From contig NZ_JARUBF010000001.1 in the NCBI RefSeq assembly GCF_029626025.1, forward strand, positions 124,001 through 188,000: 64,000 nucleotides of DNA, read 5' to 3'. How positions within the stretch are numbered: the stretch's first letter is position 1; every line of letters begins with the position of its first letter. The stretch comes from Solwaraspora sp. WMMD406. Its GTDB lineage: Bacteria; Actinomycetota; Actinomycetes; Mycobacteriales; Micromonosporaceae. The notes under the pieces were generated by a model. The model was not told the DNA's origin, made no database searches, and saw only the letters and a program-made list of their open reading frames with translations. Shown in pieces: positions 8,540 through 15,739 of this stretch. The position numbers and the translations under genes are program-made.

Positions 8540-9771
8540 AGAGCATCGACACGCAGGTCGCCGTGATCGGCGCCGGACCCGCCGGTCTGGCCCTCGCCCG
8601 GATGCTGGCGGTACAGGGCATCGAGTCGGTCGTCTTGGAGCGGCAGAGCCGGCACCAGCTGTGCACCGCGCAGCGCGCCGGGATCGTGGAACAGCCGACC
8701 CGTGACACCATGCGCGAGCTCGGCGTCGACGCCCGGATGAGCCGGGAAGGCCACGAGCATGCCGGATTCCACCTGCGCCATCGACGCCGTACTCACCACT
8801 TCGACTTCCGGTCCTTCGGTGGCGGTGCCGCCATGCTCTACCCGCAGCACCACCTCGTCACCGATCTCGTCGACGCCGCTGATGAGGCGGGACAGCCGAT
8901 TCTGTTCGACACCGCCGCGGTGGCGATCGACGGACACGACATGCCGCTGACCAAAGGAACCAGCAGCCGGGCGGCAACCGTCCAGGCCATCGGCCCCGCC
9001 GGGCCGGTGCGGATCCGGGCGGCCACCATCGCCGCCTGCGACGGCTTCCACGGCATCGGCCGTGCCCACGCCCTCGCCGTGAATGCCGCCGTACGAACCC
9101 ACTCCCGTAGCTATCCGTTTGGTTGGCTCGGCGTCCTCGCCCGCACCGCGCCGGATCCGACCGAGGGCGTGTACTGCGTGAGCAGTCGGGGGATGAGCCT
9201 GCACAGTTCGAGAGGTGCCCAGCTGACCCGGCAGTATCTGCAGGTGCCCGCTGGCACGGCGCTGCGGGACTGGCCCGACGAGCGCATCTGGGCCGAGCTA
9301 CGGCGGCGCAGCGCCAGCGACGATCATCCGCCGCTGGCGACCGGCGAAATCATCGACCGGACACTGATCGCCGTACGCAGTCTGGTGACCGAGCCCATGC
9401 AGGTGGGCAGGCTTTTCCTTGTCGGAGACGCGGCCCACATCATGCCTCCGACCGGCGCCAAAGGGCTCAACCTCGCCGTGTCGGATGCCACTGTGCTCTC
9501 CTACGCGCTCGGAGCGTTCTTCGCCGGGGCCGGCTCCGGTGAACTGGACGGCTACAGCGACCGGGCGCTGCGCCGGGTGTGGCAGGCCCAGATGTTCTCG
9601 ACCGCCATGACCGACCTGCTGCACACCCGCGACGACGATCCGCACGCCTGGCGGATCCGATGTGCGCAGCTGGACGAGCTAGTAACGAACCCTGATGCGC
9701 GGCGCGCCCTTGGACGCCTGTACGTCGGCACTCCCTTCCCCACGCCGTGGCGATGGCAGGGAAATGCCTAG
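8536..9771 (+). CDS. 4-hydroxybenzoate 3-monooxygenase-like FAD enzyme (PobA family)
   Basis: A 411-residue single-component flavin hydroxylase with the N-terminal dinucleotide motif VIGAGPAGLALA and the family segment GDAAHIMPPTGAKGLNLAVSDA. By comparison with the known enzyme, the residues that hold the substrate are kept: a Tyr in GVYCVSS (Y201 equivalent), Ser and Arg in LHSSRG (S212/R214) and Tyr in QYLQVP (Y222). This supports a para-hydroxybenzoate-type substrate. In this operon that could be 3-amino-4-hydroxybenzoate or its N-acetyl form, giving a catechol; the actual substrate is an inference. Its start overlaps the N-acetyltransferase stop. Confidence 0.87.
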   Translation: MKSIDTQVAVIGAGPAGLALARMLAVQGIESVVLERQSRHQLCTAQRAGIVEQPTRDTMRELGVDARMSREGHEHAGFHLRHRRRTHHFDFRSFGGGAAMLYPQHHLVTDLVDAADEAGQPILFDTAAVAIDGHDMPLTKGTSSRAATVQAIGPAGPVRIRAATIAACDGFHGIGRAHALAVNAAVRTHSRSYPFGWLGVLARTAPDPTEGVYCVSSRGMSLHSSRGAQLTRQYLQVPAGTALRDWPDERIWAELRRRSASDDHPPLATGEIIDRTLIAVRSLVTEPMQVGRLFLVGDAAHIMPPTGAKGLNLAVSDATVLSYALGAFFAGAGSGELDGYSDRALRRVWQAQMFSTAMTDLLHTRDDDPHAWRIRCAQLDELVTNPDARRALGRLYVGTPFPTPWRWQGNA

Positions 9772-9804
9772 TCGTTGGGAAGGTCACGACCACCTGTCTG
9801 CTTG

Positions 9805-9823
9805 TTAGGTTAGGCTTCCCTAA
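9805..9823 (+). promoter_or_regulatory. Strong iron box upstream of the DoxX gene
   Basis: TTAGGTTAGGCTTCCCTAA matches 17 of 19 bases of the consensus and ends 23 bp before the DoxX start codon. It is the best of the three iron boxes in the window. Confidence 0.88.
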
Positions 9824-9846
9824 CTCAATCACGAGATGGGGGACCG

Positions 9847-10284
9847 ATGTCTTCTGGTAAGTTCTCCGGTCCGGTGTGGTCACTCTTCCGGGCCGTGGTC
9901 GGATTCCTCTTCGCCTGTCATGGCGCGGCCACCGTGCTCGGCCTCTTCGGCGGGCACCGGGGCAGCGGCGAGGCCGTCGCGCTCGGCAGCTGGCCCAACT
10001 GGTGGGCTGGACTCATTCAGTTGGTCTGCGGCGTGCTGGTCCTGCTCGGACTGGCCACCCGCCCAGCCGCGATCCTGTGCTCCGGATCGATGGCGTACGC
10101 GTACTTCATCGCTCACCAACCGAACAATTTGCTGCCCATCAACAATGGCGGCGTGTCCGCAGCCCTTTACGCCTGGACCTTCCTGGCCATAGCCGCCCTC
10201 GGAGCCGGCCCGTGGTCGATCGACGCACGGCTGGGCCTGCGCCGGACCGCCGCAGCTGCGGCGGGGCCCGCGCAGGCCCAATGA
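9847..10284 (+). CDS. DoxX family membrane protein
   Basis: A 145-residue integral membrane protein with four predicted helices, typical of DoxX: an early FRAVVGFLFACHGAATV helix, then GLIQLVCGVLVLLGLATRPAAI and a C-terminal helix before the Ala-rich tail. DoxX proteins are associated with respiratory or redox membrane complexes, but their exact role is unsettled. The ATG is preceded by GGGGGA. An iron box lies just upstream, so it belongs to the iron-responsive set with the aminohydroxybenzoate genes. It converges on the flavin reductase gene. Confidence 0.8.
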   Translation: MSSGKFSGPVWSLFRAVVGFLFACHGAATVLGLFGGHRGSGEAVALGSWPNWWAGLIQLVCGVLVLLGLATRPAAILCSGSMAYAYFIAHQPNNLLPINNGGVSAALYAWTFLAIAALGAGPWSIDARLGLRRTAAAAAGPAQAQ

Positions 10285-10324
10285 CCACACGTCTTGTCCA
10301 GCTGGAGGCGAGCCCGGCTCGGTG

Positions 10325-10861
10325 TCACAGTGTTCGGCGGGTGGAAGCCTCACCGGTCAGTGCCGCAGGGTCGGAGACAGTGTGAAACGTGCGACTGAAG
10401 AAGACGAGCGGCGGGTGGTCCCGTAGACAGTCAGCCGACAGGACATCCGCGACGATGATCGTGTGGTCGCCGGCCGGGTGCTCGGCCACACGCTGGCATT
10501 CGAGCTGCGCGAGGACGCCGGAGAGCACCGGAACGCCCGTACCGGAAGGCCGCCATGACAGGCCCGCCAAGCGGTCGGGGCCGGGCGCGGCGAGCACTCT
10601 GCCGACGTCTTCCTGGTCAGCTGCGAGGATGCCGATCCCGAATCGGGCCGTCCGGCGGATGTCCGGCCACGTCGTGGACCGCTCCCCCACGCAGAACCCG
10701 ACCAGCGCCGGCCGCAGCGAGACGGAGAAGAACGAGCCGACCAGCAGCGCGCGTGGACCCCGGTCGGTGGCCGCGGTGACCCCGACCACGCCGGTCGGAT
10801 AGGCGCGCATCAACTCGCGGAACCGGCCCGCCGACACCGTGGATCCCGACCGTTCAGCCAT
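10325..10861 (-). CDS. Flavin reductase (HpaC/FMN-binding split-barrel type)
   Basis: A 178-residue protein of the NAD(P)H:flavin oxidoreductase family that supplies reduced flavin to two-component monooxygenases. Visible features are the N-terminal RELMRAYPTGVVGVTA segment, SFFSVSLRPALVGFCV and the C-terminal FFSRTFHTV. Its ATG overlaps the end of zur by 8 bp, so it is co-transcribed with the regulator. The nearest flavin-dependent partner needing a reductase is the luciferase-like monooxygenase at 27408-28580; the PobA-like enzyme is normally self-sufficient. That partnership is inference. Confidence 0.82.
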   Translation of the reverse strand: MAERSGSTVSAGRFRELMRAYPTGVVGVTAATDRGPRALLVGSFFSVSLRPALVGFCVGERSTTWPDIRRTARFGIGILAADQEDVGRVLAAPGPDRLAGLSWRPSGTGVPVLSGVLAQLECQRVAEHPAGDHTIIVADVLSADCLRDHPPLVFFSRTFHTVSDPAALTGEASTRRTL

Positions 10862-11267
10862 CGCCGTGCCGGGCGCAGTCGGTGCAGACTCCGAACAGCT
10901 CGAGCATGTAATTGACGTCGGTGAATCCGTGTTCGTCGGCGACCTGACCGATCCACTCCTGGGTGGGGGGTCCGGCCACCTCGACGGTACGGGCGCACAG
11001 CCGGCAGACCAGGTGATGGTGCTCGGTCTGGCTACACCGGCGGTACAGCTGTTCTCCGCCAGCGCCGTGCATCACGTCCACCTGGCCGGCGTTCGCGAAC
11101 ACCTGCAGGGTCCGGTAGACGGTCGTCAGGCCGACGGTCGAACCCTGTGCGCGCAGCTCGGCGTAGAGCTGCTGGGCGCTGCGGAACTCGGCGGTCGCGT
11201 CGAGCAGTTTGAGGATCTCGTTGCGCTGGCGGGTGGATCGGCCGGCCTCCGCAGGCGGCTGCTTCAT
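10854..11267 (-). CDS. zur: Zinc uptake regulator Zur (Fur family)
   Basis: A 137-residue Fur-family repressor. It has a winged-helix N-terminus with EFRSAQQLYAELR and GLTTVYRTLQ, followed by the metal-binding half with YRRC, HHHLVCRLC and FGVCTDC. The paired CxxC sites (C88/C91 and C128/C131) form the structural zinc site. The overall pattern follows Streptomyces Zur closely, more than FurA/CatR. The ATG at 11267 has a GGGGGTGG ribosome site. A Fur/Zur-like operator lies upstream, suggesting autoregulation. Because several Zur boxes occur within 40 kb, it probably controls the metallophore cluster and the zinc-sparing operon. Confidence 0.9.
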   Translation of the reverse strand: MKQPPAEAGRSTRQRNEILKLLDATAEFRSAQQLYAELRAQGSTVGLTTVYRTLQVFANAGQVDVMHGAGGEQLYRRCSQTEHHHLVCRLCARTVEVAGPPTQEWIGQVADEHGFTDVNYMLELFGVCTDCARHGDG

Positions 11268-11286
11268 GCCGCCACCCCCTTGTCCA

Positions 11287-11310
11287 TAACGATTCCCATT
11301 ATCATAATGG
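11287..11310. promoter_or_regulatory. Fur/Zur-like operator upstream of zur
   Basis: The A/T-rich stretch contains the near-palindrome CCATTATCATAATGG next to TAACGATTC, a Fur-family style operator, about 20 bp upstream of the zur start. It fits the TGAAAATGATTTTCA Zur core less well (9 of 15) than the other boxes, so binding by Zur itself is a suggestion. Confidence 0.5.
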
Positions 11311-11329
11311 CAGTGAGGAGGGTGAGTGT

Positions 11330-11378
11330 CGATGTGGGGGCCGGTCACCCGTGCCACCGGTGACCGACCCCCACATCG
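11330..11378 (-). terminator. Long hairpin terminator of the NRPS/MFS operon
   Basis: Two 20-base arms (11330-11349 and 11359-11378) pair with a single mismatch around a 9-base loop, 14 bp past the MFS stop. This closes the seven-gene minus-strand operon and separates it from zur. Confidence 0.8.
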
Positions 11379-11392
11379 CCCGGCTCTCGCGA

Positions 11393-12952
11393 TCAGTCGC
11401 CGCCGTCCGGTCGCCGCCCTTCGACCCTCGCCGGTGCCCGCCCGGCGGAGCTGTCACGCCTATCTCGACCGGCGGGAACCGTCGCCAACGCCACCGCGGC
11501 TCCGACGGCCGCCGCCCCGGCGGCCGCCCAGGCGACCGTGGTCAGGCCATCGACGAACGCGAACCGAGCCAACGTCTCCACCTCGGGCGGCAGGTCGGTG
11601 AACCGGCCGGCAGCCGTCAGATCCCGTACCTCCGAGGCCGTCGGCCCCGCCACCCCCGCCGCCCGTACCGCCTCGTCGGACAGCCCGGCGCCGACCCGAC
11701 CGGCGAGCACCGCACCGAAGACGGCGGCGCCGACCGCCGTGCCGAGTGGGAAGAACGCGTTCGCCGTACCGCTGGCCATCCCGGCCTGCTGCGGCGGCAC
11801 CACCGACACCGAGATGCCCATCAGCGGCGCGAACAGCAGTCCCATGCCGGCACCGATCAGCACCAGACCCGGCAACGCGACCAGCCAGGTCGAGTCGGCA
11901 CCGACCCGGGCGACGAGCAGGTAGCCCACGCAGATGCCGACGAAACCGGTGACGACGACCGCGCGGGTGCCGTACCGGTGCTGCAGCCGCGCCACCACGA
12001 GGCTGCCGGCCACGATCGCCGCCGACAACGCGGACAGTTGCAGCCCGGCCTGCAGTGGCGAGTAACCGAGCATGCCCTGCAACCACAGCACCAGGTACGG
12101 CATCGTGCCGAACCCGACCGCACGGGTCAGGAAGCTCAGCACGCTCACCCCGGTGAAGGCCCTGATCCGGAACAGCGGCAGCTGCAGCATCGGATCATCG
12201 ACCCGCCGCTCGACCACGACGAACAGGACCAGGGTGAGCACCGTGACACCGGCGGCGACCAGCGTGACCGGTCGTGTCCAGCCCTCGTCGGCCCCGGAGA
12301 TGACGGCGAGGTTGACCGCGCCGAGCAGCAGCACCCCGATGACGGCCCCGGCGAGATCGAGCCGACGGCCCGGCTGCCGGCCGGAAGCCGGCAGCCAGCG
12401 CAGCGCGCCGAACAGCACGAACGCGCCGGGCAGCAGGTTCACCAGGAAAATGGACCGCCAGCCGAGACTCGACACCAACACGCCGCCCACCAGTGGCGCG
12501 ATCGCCGCGGAAACGGCGGCGGTCGCGCTGAACACTCCCATCGCGGCGTTACGCCGGTCCCCCGGATAGGCGGCCGCCAGCAACGGCAAAGCGGGAGCGA
12601 AGATGAGCGCACCGCCGATGCCCTGCACCGCCCGGCCGGCGATCAACACCCCCGGGTCCGGGGCGACACCGCACAGCAGCGAACCGACGGTGAACAGCAC
12701 CACCCCGGTGACGAAGATCCGCCGCCGGCCGAGCCGGTCCGACACCGACCCGCCGACGAGCAGCAACGCGGCGAACAGCAACGGGTACGCGTTGACCGTC
12801 CACTGCAGTTGCGGCAGGGTGGCGGACAGATCGGCGGCGATCGCCGCGAGCGCCACGTTGACGATGGTGATGTCCATCGTGGTGATGGCGGCCGCGACGC
12901 TGACGGTGACCAGGGTACGGCGAGCGGCCGCATCCGACTCATGCCGTGGCAA
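11393..12952 (-). CDS. MFS drug/metallophore exporter, 14-TM EmrB/QacA type
   Basis: A 519-residue transporter with about 14 hydrophobic helices. Motif A is visible as GGSVSDRLGRRR, and helix 1 carries TTMDITIVNVALAAI, typical of the DHA2 group. It is last in the minus-strand operon, starting from a TTG (12952) with GGAGG nine bases upstream; the start overlaps the end of the methyltransferase gene. In siderophore clusters such pumps export the finished chelator, so export of the metallophore is the likely job. Multidrug efflux is the alternative. Confidence 0.87.
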   Translation of the reverse strand: MPRHESDAAARRTLVTVSVAAAITTMDITIVNVALAAIAADLSATLPQLQWTVNAYPLLFAALLLVGGSVSDRLGRRRIFVTGVVLFTVGSLLCGVAPDPGVLIAGRAVQGIGGALIFAPALPLLAAAYPGDRRNAAMGVFSATAAVSAAIAPLVGGVLVSSLGWRSIFLVNLLPGAFVLFGALRWLPASGRQPGRRLDLAGAVIGVLLLGAVNLAVISGADEGWTRPVTLVAAGVTVLTLVLFVVVERRVDDPMLQLPLFRIRAFTGVSVLSFLTRAVGFGTMPYLVLWLQGMLGYSPLQAGLQLSALSAAIVAGSLVVARLQHRYGTRAVVVTGFVGICVGYLLVARVGADSTWLVALPGLVLIGAGMGLLFAPLMGISVSVVPPQQAGMASGTANAFFPLGTAVGAAVFGAVLAGRVGAGLSDEAVRAAGVAGPTASEVRDLTAAGRFTDLPPEVETLARFAFVDGLTTVAWAAAGAAAVGAAVALATVPAGRDRRDSSAGRAPARVEGRRPDGGD

Positions 12953-13670
12953 GGACGACCACCTCCGGGGCTCCGGCGCCGGTGACGGCGGCGGCGGGCC
13001 GGCTGACCAATCCGGACTCCCGGGCGAGCTGGTCGCCGTCGAGGGTGTGCCAGTCGTAGCTGTCGCTCACCTCACGCACCAACCGTCCGGCGCGGTACAC
13101 CCGCCAGGTGGTGGTGAACCGCATCAGGTCGCCGCCGGCCGGACTACCGGCGACCCACCATTCGTAGTCGTGCCGGCCGATCGAGTCACGGATCGACAGC
13201 GCTGGCGGGATCTCGCGGGGCCGCCGTACTCCCATCAGTTCGACCACCACCACACCGCCGGGGGCGAGTCGGCTCCGCAGCCGCCGCCACAGCCGTACCC
13301 GGGCGGGTTCGTCGAGGTGGCCGGCGACGCCGAACACCACGGCGGCGCAGATGGTCGCCGGCAGCGGCAGGTCCGGTGCCGCGGCGTCGACCACGGTGAC
13401 CCGTTCGCGAAGGGTGTCGTCGGCCGCGACCCGGCTGGTCAGTACCGCCCGCATCGCGGTGGACGGCTCGATCGCCGTGATCCGCGCACTCGGCAGGGCC
13501 GTGGCGATGATCTCGGTGACCCGGCCGGTGCCGGCACCGATCTCGACGACCGGGCCGGCTGTCGGGTCGACACCGGCGAGTGCGGCGGCCAACGCCGGTC
13601 CGCTGCTGGCCGCCTGCCGGGCGGCGACCATCTCGTAGAACTCGGCCACCGGGGAGTAATAGTCACGCAC
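12939..13670 (-). CDS. SAM-dependent methyltransferase (metallophore tailoring)
   Basis: A 243-residue class I methyltransferase with SAM motif I VVEIGAGTGRVTE near residues 42-54. It shares long stretches (MRAVLTSR, GVAGHLD, RVRLWRRL, YEWW) with the methyltransferase half of the fused protein at 15736-17697, so the two are paralogues from a duplication. The GTG at 13670 has GGAGGAG seven bases upstream. It lies in the NRPS operon between the thioesterase and the MFS gene. It likely methylates a ring nitrogen, hydroxyl or carboxylate of the product; the position cannot be told. Confidence 0.82.
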   Translation of the reverse strand: MRDYYSPVAEFYEMVAARQAASSGPALAAALAGVDPTAGPVVEIGAGTGRVTEIIATALPSARITAIEPSTAMRAVLTSRVAADDTLRERVTVVDAAAPDLPLPATICAAVVFGVAGHLDEPARVRLWRRLRSRLAPGGVVVVELMGVRRPREIPPALSIRDSIGRHDYEWWVAGSPAGGDLMRFTTTWRVYRAGRLVREVSDSYDWHTLDGDQLARESGLVSRPAAAVTGAGAPEVVVLATA

Positions 13671-13724
13671 CGGATCTCCTCCGATCGGACGGTTGGGCGT
13701 GAACGGTCGAAACAGGCGTACCGG

Positions 13725-14510
13725 TCACGGCATGCTGGGCCAGGCAGCAGGAGTACGGGTCAGCACCGGATCGAGCTTGCCGAGGATGGCGGAGACGACG
13801 GCGCGTCGCTGCGGCACCAGATAGAAGTGGTCACCGGGGAACGTGCGCACGTCGAGCCGGCCACGGGTCAGCCGACCCCAGCCGGCCGCCTGCCGGTCGT
13901 CGAGCTCCGGGTCGTCCTCGCCTCGTAGCACCATGATCGGGCAGTCCAGCGGCACCGCCGGTGCCGGCCGGTACGTCTCGATGAGCCGGTAGTCGTTGCG
14001 GACGTAGTCCAGCACCGCCCGGCGCAGCTCCGGATCAGCCAGCACCTCGTCGTCGGTGCCGCCGAGCCGGTTCAGTTCCGCGCAGAGACCGTCGTCGTCG
14101 CGGCGGTGCACCTCGCCACCGACCACGTCGCCCGGCGCGGGGCGGCCGGAGACGAACAGCCACTGTGGCTGGCCGACGCCGAGGCCACGTAGCCGCTGGA
14201 CCGTCTCGTAGGCCACCGCCGTACCCATGCTGTGACCGAAGACCAGGTAGGGCCGGTCAGCGAGGCGCGCCACGGCGTCGGCGACCGGCGCGGTCAGCGC
14301 GCTCATGTCGTCGACGAGCGGATCGGCGAACCGGTCCTCCCGTCCCGGGTACTGCACGCAGACCAGCTCGACCGATGGTGGCAACAGCGCGTCCCAGGCA
14401 CGAAAGCTACCGGCACCGCCGCCCGCGTGCGCGAAACAGACCAGCCGTACGGCGGCCGCCGGACGCCGCTGGTAGCAGCGCAGCCACGGGCCGAGTGTCG
14501 CGGTGTTCAC
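13725..14510 (-). CDS. Type II thioesterase (editing)
   Basis: A 261-residue alpha/beta hydrolase. The nucleophile is Ser94 in FGHSMG; the downstream Asp (LRGEDDPE) and His (FPGDHFYL) complete the triad. The N-terminal VRLVCFAHAGGGAGSFRAW segment is characteristic of GrsT/YbtT-type external thioesterases, which clear misloaded carrier proteins. The start is the GTG at 14510, overlapping the P450 stop as GTGA. It is part of the NRPS operon and matches the thioesterase of coelibactin and yersiniabactin clusters. Confidence 0.9.
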   Translation of the reverse strand: MNTATLGPWLRCYQRRPAAAVRLVCFAHAGGGAGSFRAWDALLPPSVELVCVQYPGREDRFADPLVDDMSALTAPVADAVARLADRPYLVFGHSMGTAVAYETVQRLRGLGVGQPQWLFVSGRPAPGDVVGGEVHRRDDDGLCAELNRLGGTDDEVLADPELRRAVLDYVRNDYRLIETYRPAPAVPLDCPIMVLRGEDDPELDDRQAAGWGRLTRGRLDVRTFPGDHFYLVPQRRAVVSAILGKLDPVLTRTPAAWPSMP

Positions 14511-15739
14511 CAGGTCACCTGCATCGCCTCGATGCCGAACGTCGCCGCGTCGTTCTTGTACTCGAGATCGTCGAACGCACCGGCCAGCCGCAGATCCGGG
14601 ATCCGCCGGATCAGGGTGCCGATCGCGATCTCCAACTCCAGCCGGGCCAGGTTCTGGCCGATGCACTGGTGCACCCCGTAGCCGAAGGCGACGTGGTGCC
14701 GGTTGACCCGGTCGAGGTCCAGCCGCTGCGGGTCCGGGAACACCTCCGGGTCGTGGTCGGCGGCGGCGAGCAGGGCGATGATGCCGTCGCCTTCCCGGAT
14801 CCGCGTTCCGTCGAGGTCGATGTCGGCGGCGGCGACGCGCAGCGGGATCGAATCGGCCACGGACAGGATGCGCAGCAGTTCCTCGACGGCCGCCGGCATC
14901 AGCTCGGGCTCGGCGCGGAGCCGGGCCAACTTCTCCGGGTGGCGCAGCAACAGCAGTGTGCCGAGCGCGATCATGCTGGTGGTGGTCTCCCGGCCGGCGA
15001 CAATGGTGATGCCGATCGCGGAGAGCAGTTCGTGCCGGGTGACCACGCCGGCCCGCAGGTGGTTGACGACCAGCTTGGACAGCAGGTCGTCGCCGGGTGC
15101 CTGTTCCCGGGCGGTGATCAGCCCGTCCAGCATCCGGAACAGGCTGGCGAGGGCGGCACCGACCTCCTCGGCGCTGCTGGTGCGTCCACCGGAGATGCGG
15201 GTGACGTCGCGGAAGAACTCGATGTCGTCGGTGGGCGCGCCGAACAGGCCCAGAACGGTCGTCGTGGAGACCGCGTTGGCGAACGCGGTGACGAGATCCA
15301 CCGGCGGACCACTGTCCAGCATGGCGTCGATGAGGTCGTCGACGGTGCGCTGGATCGCCGGCCGCATGTCCCGGATCCGCTTGACGGTGAACTCGGCTTG
15401 GAGCATGCGCCGGAAGCGGGTGTGTTCCGGCGGGTCGGTGCGGATGAACGGCCGCGACTTGGCACCGGCCTCCTGCTCGCCGATTCCCATCGCCGGGAAG
15501 TTCGGATGCCGGATGTCGGCGCTGACCCGGGGATCGGCCAGCAGCGCCCGGACGTCGGCGTAGCGGGTGACGATCCAGGGCTGTTTGCCGGTGGGCAGCG
15601 TCACCCGTGACACGGGTTCGGCGGCGCGTAGTTCGGCGTAGCGCTCCGGTGGGGCGAAGGGGCACTCCCTCGGCACCGGGAACGCCGGCGGCGTCTGCGT
15701 TCCGGGCGTCTGCGTTCCGGTGGGAAGTGTCTCGGTCAT
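14507..15739 (-). CDS. Cytochrome P450 (CYP105-like) of the metallophore operon
   Basis: A 410-residue soluble bacterial P450. The I-helix oxygen-activation motif reads AGRETT, the ExxR pair lies in EELLR, and the heme ligand is Cys359 in FGYGVHQCIGQNLAR. The coelibactin cluster of S. coelicolor carries CYP105N1 at the equivalent place. Electrons probably come from the three-Cys ferredoxin at 48519-48725, which is Zur-controlled too. The ATG at 15739 overlaps the preceding stop. The reaction (hydroxylation, or oxidation of a thiazoline) is unknown. Confidence 0.9.
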   Translation of the reverse strand: MTETLPTGTQTPGTQTPPAFPVPRECPFAPPERYAELRAAEPVSRVTLPTGKQPWIVTRYADVRALLADPRVSADIRHPNFPAMGIGEQEAGAKSRPFIRTDPPEHTRFRRMLQAEFTVKRIRDMRPAIQRTVDDLIDAMLDSGPPVDLVTAFANAVSTTTVLGLFGAPTDDIEFFRDVTRISGGRTSSAEEVGAALASLFRMLDGLITAREQAPGDDLLSKLVVNHLRAGVVTRHELLSAIGITIVAGRETTTSMIALGTLLLLRHPEKLARLRAEPELMPAAVEELLRILSVADSIPLRVAAADIDLDGTRIREGDGIIALLAAADHDPEVFPDPQRLDLDRVNRHHVAFGYGVHQCIGQNLARLELEIAIGTLIRRIPDLRLAGAFDDLEYKNDAATFGIEAMQVTW

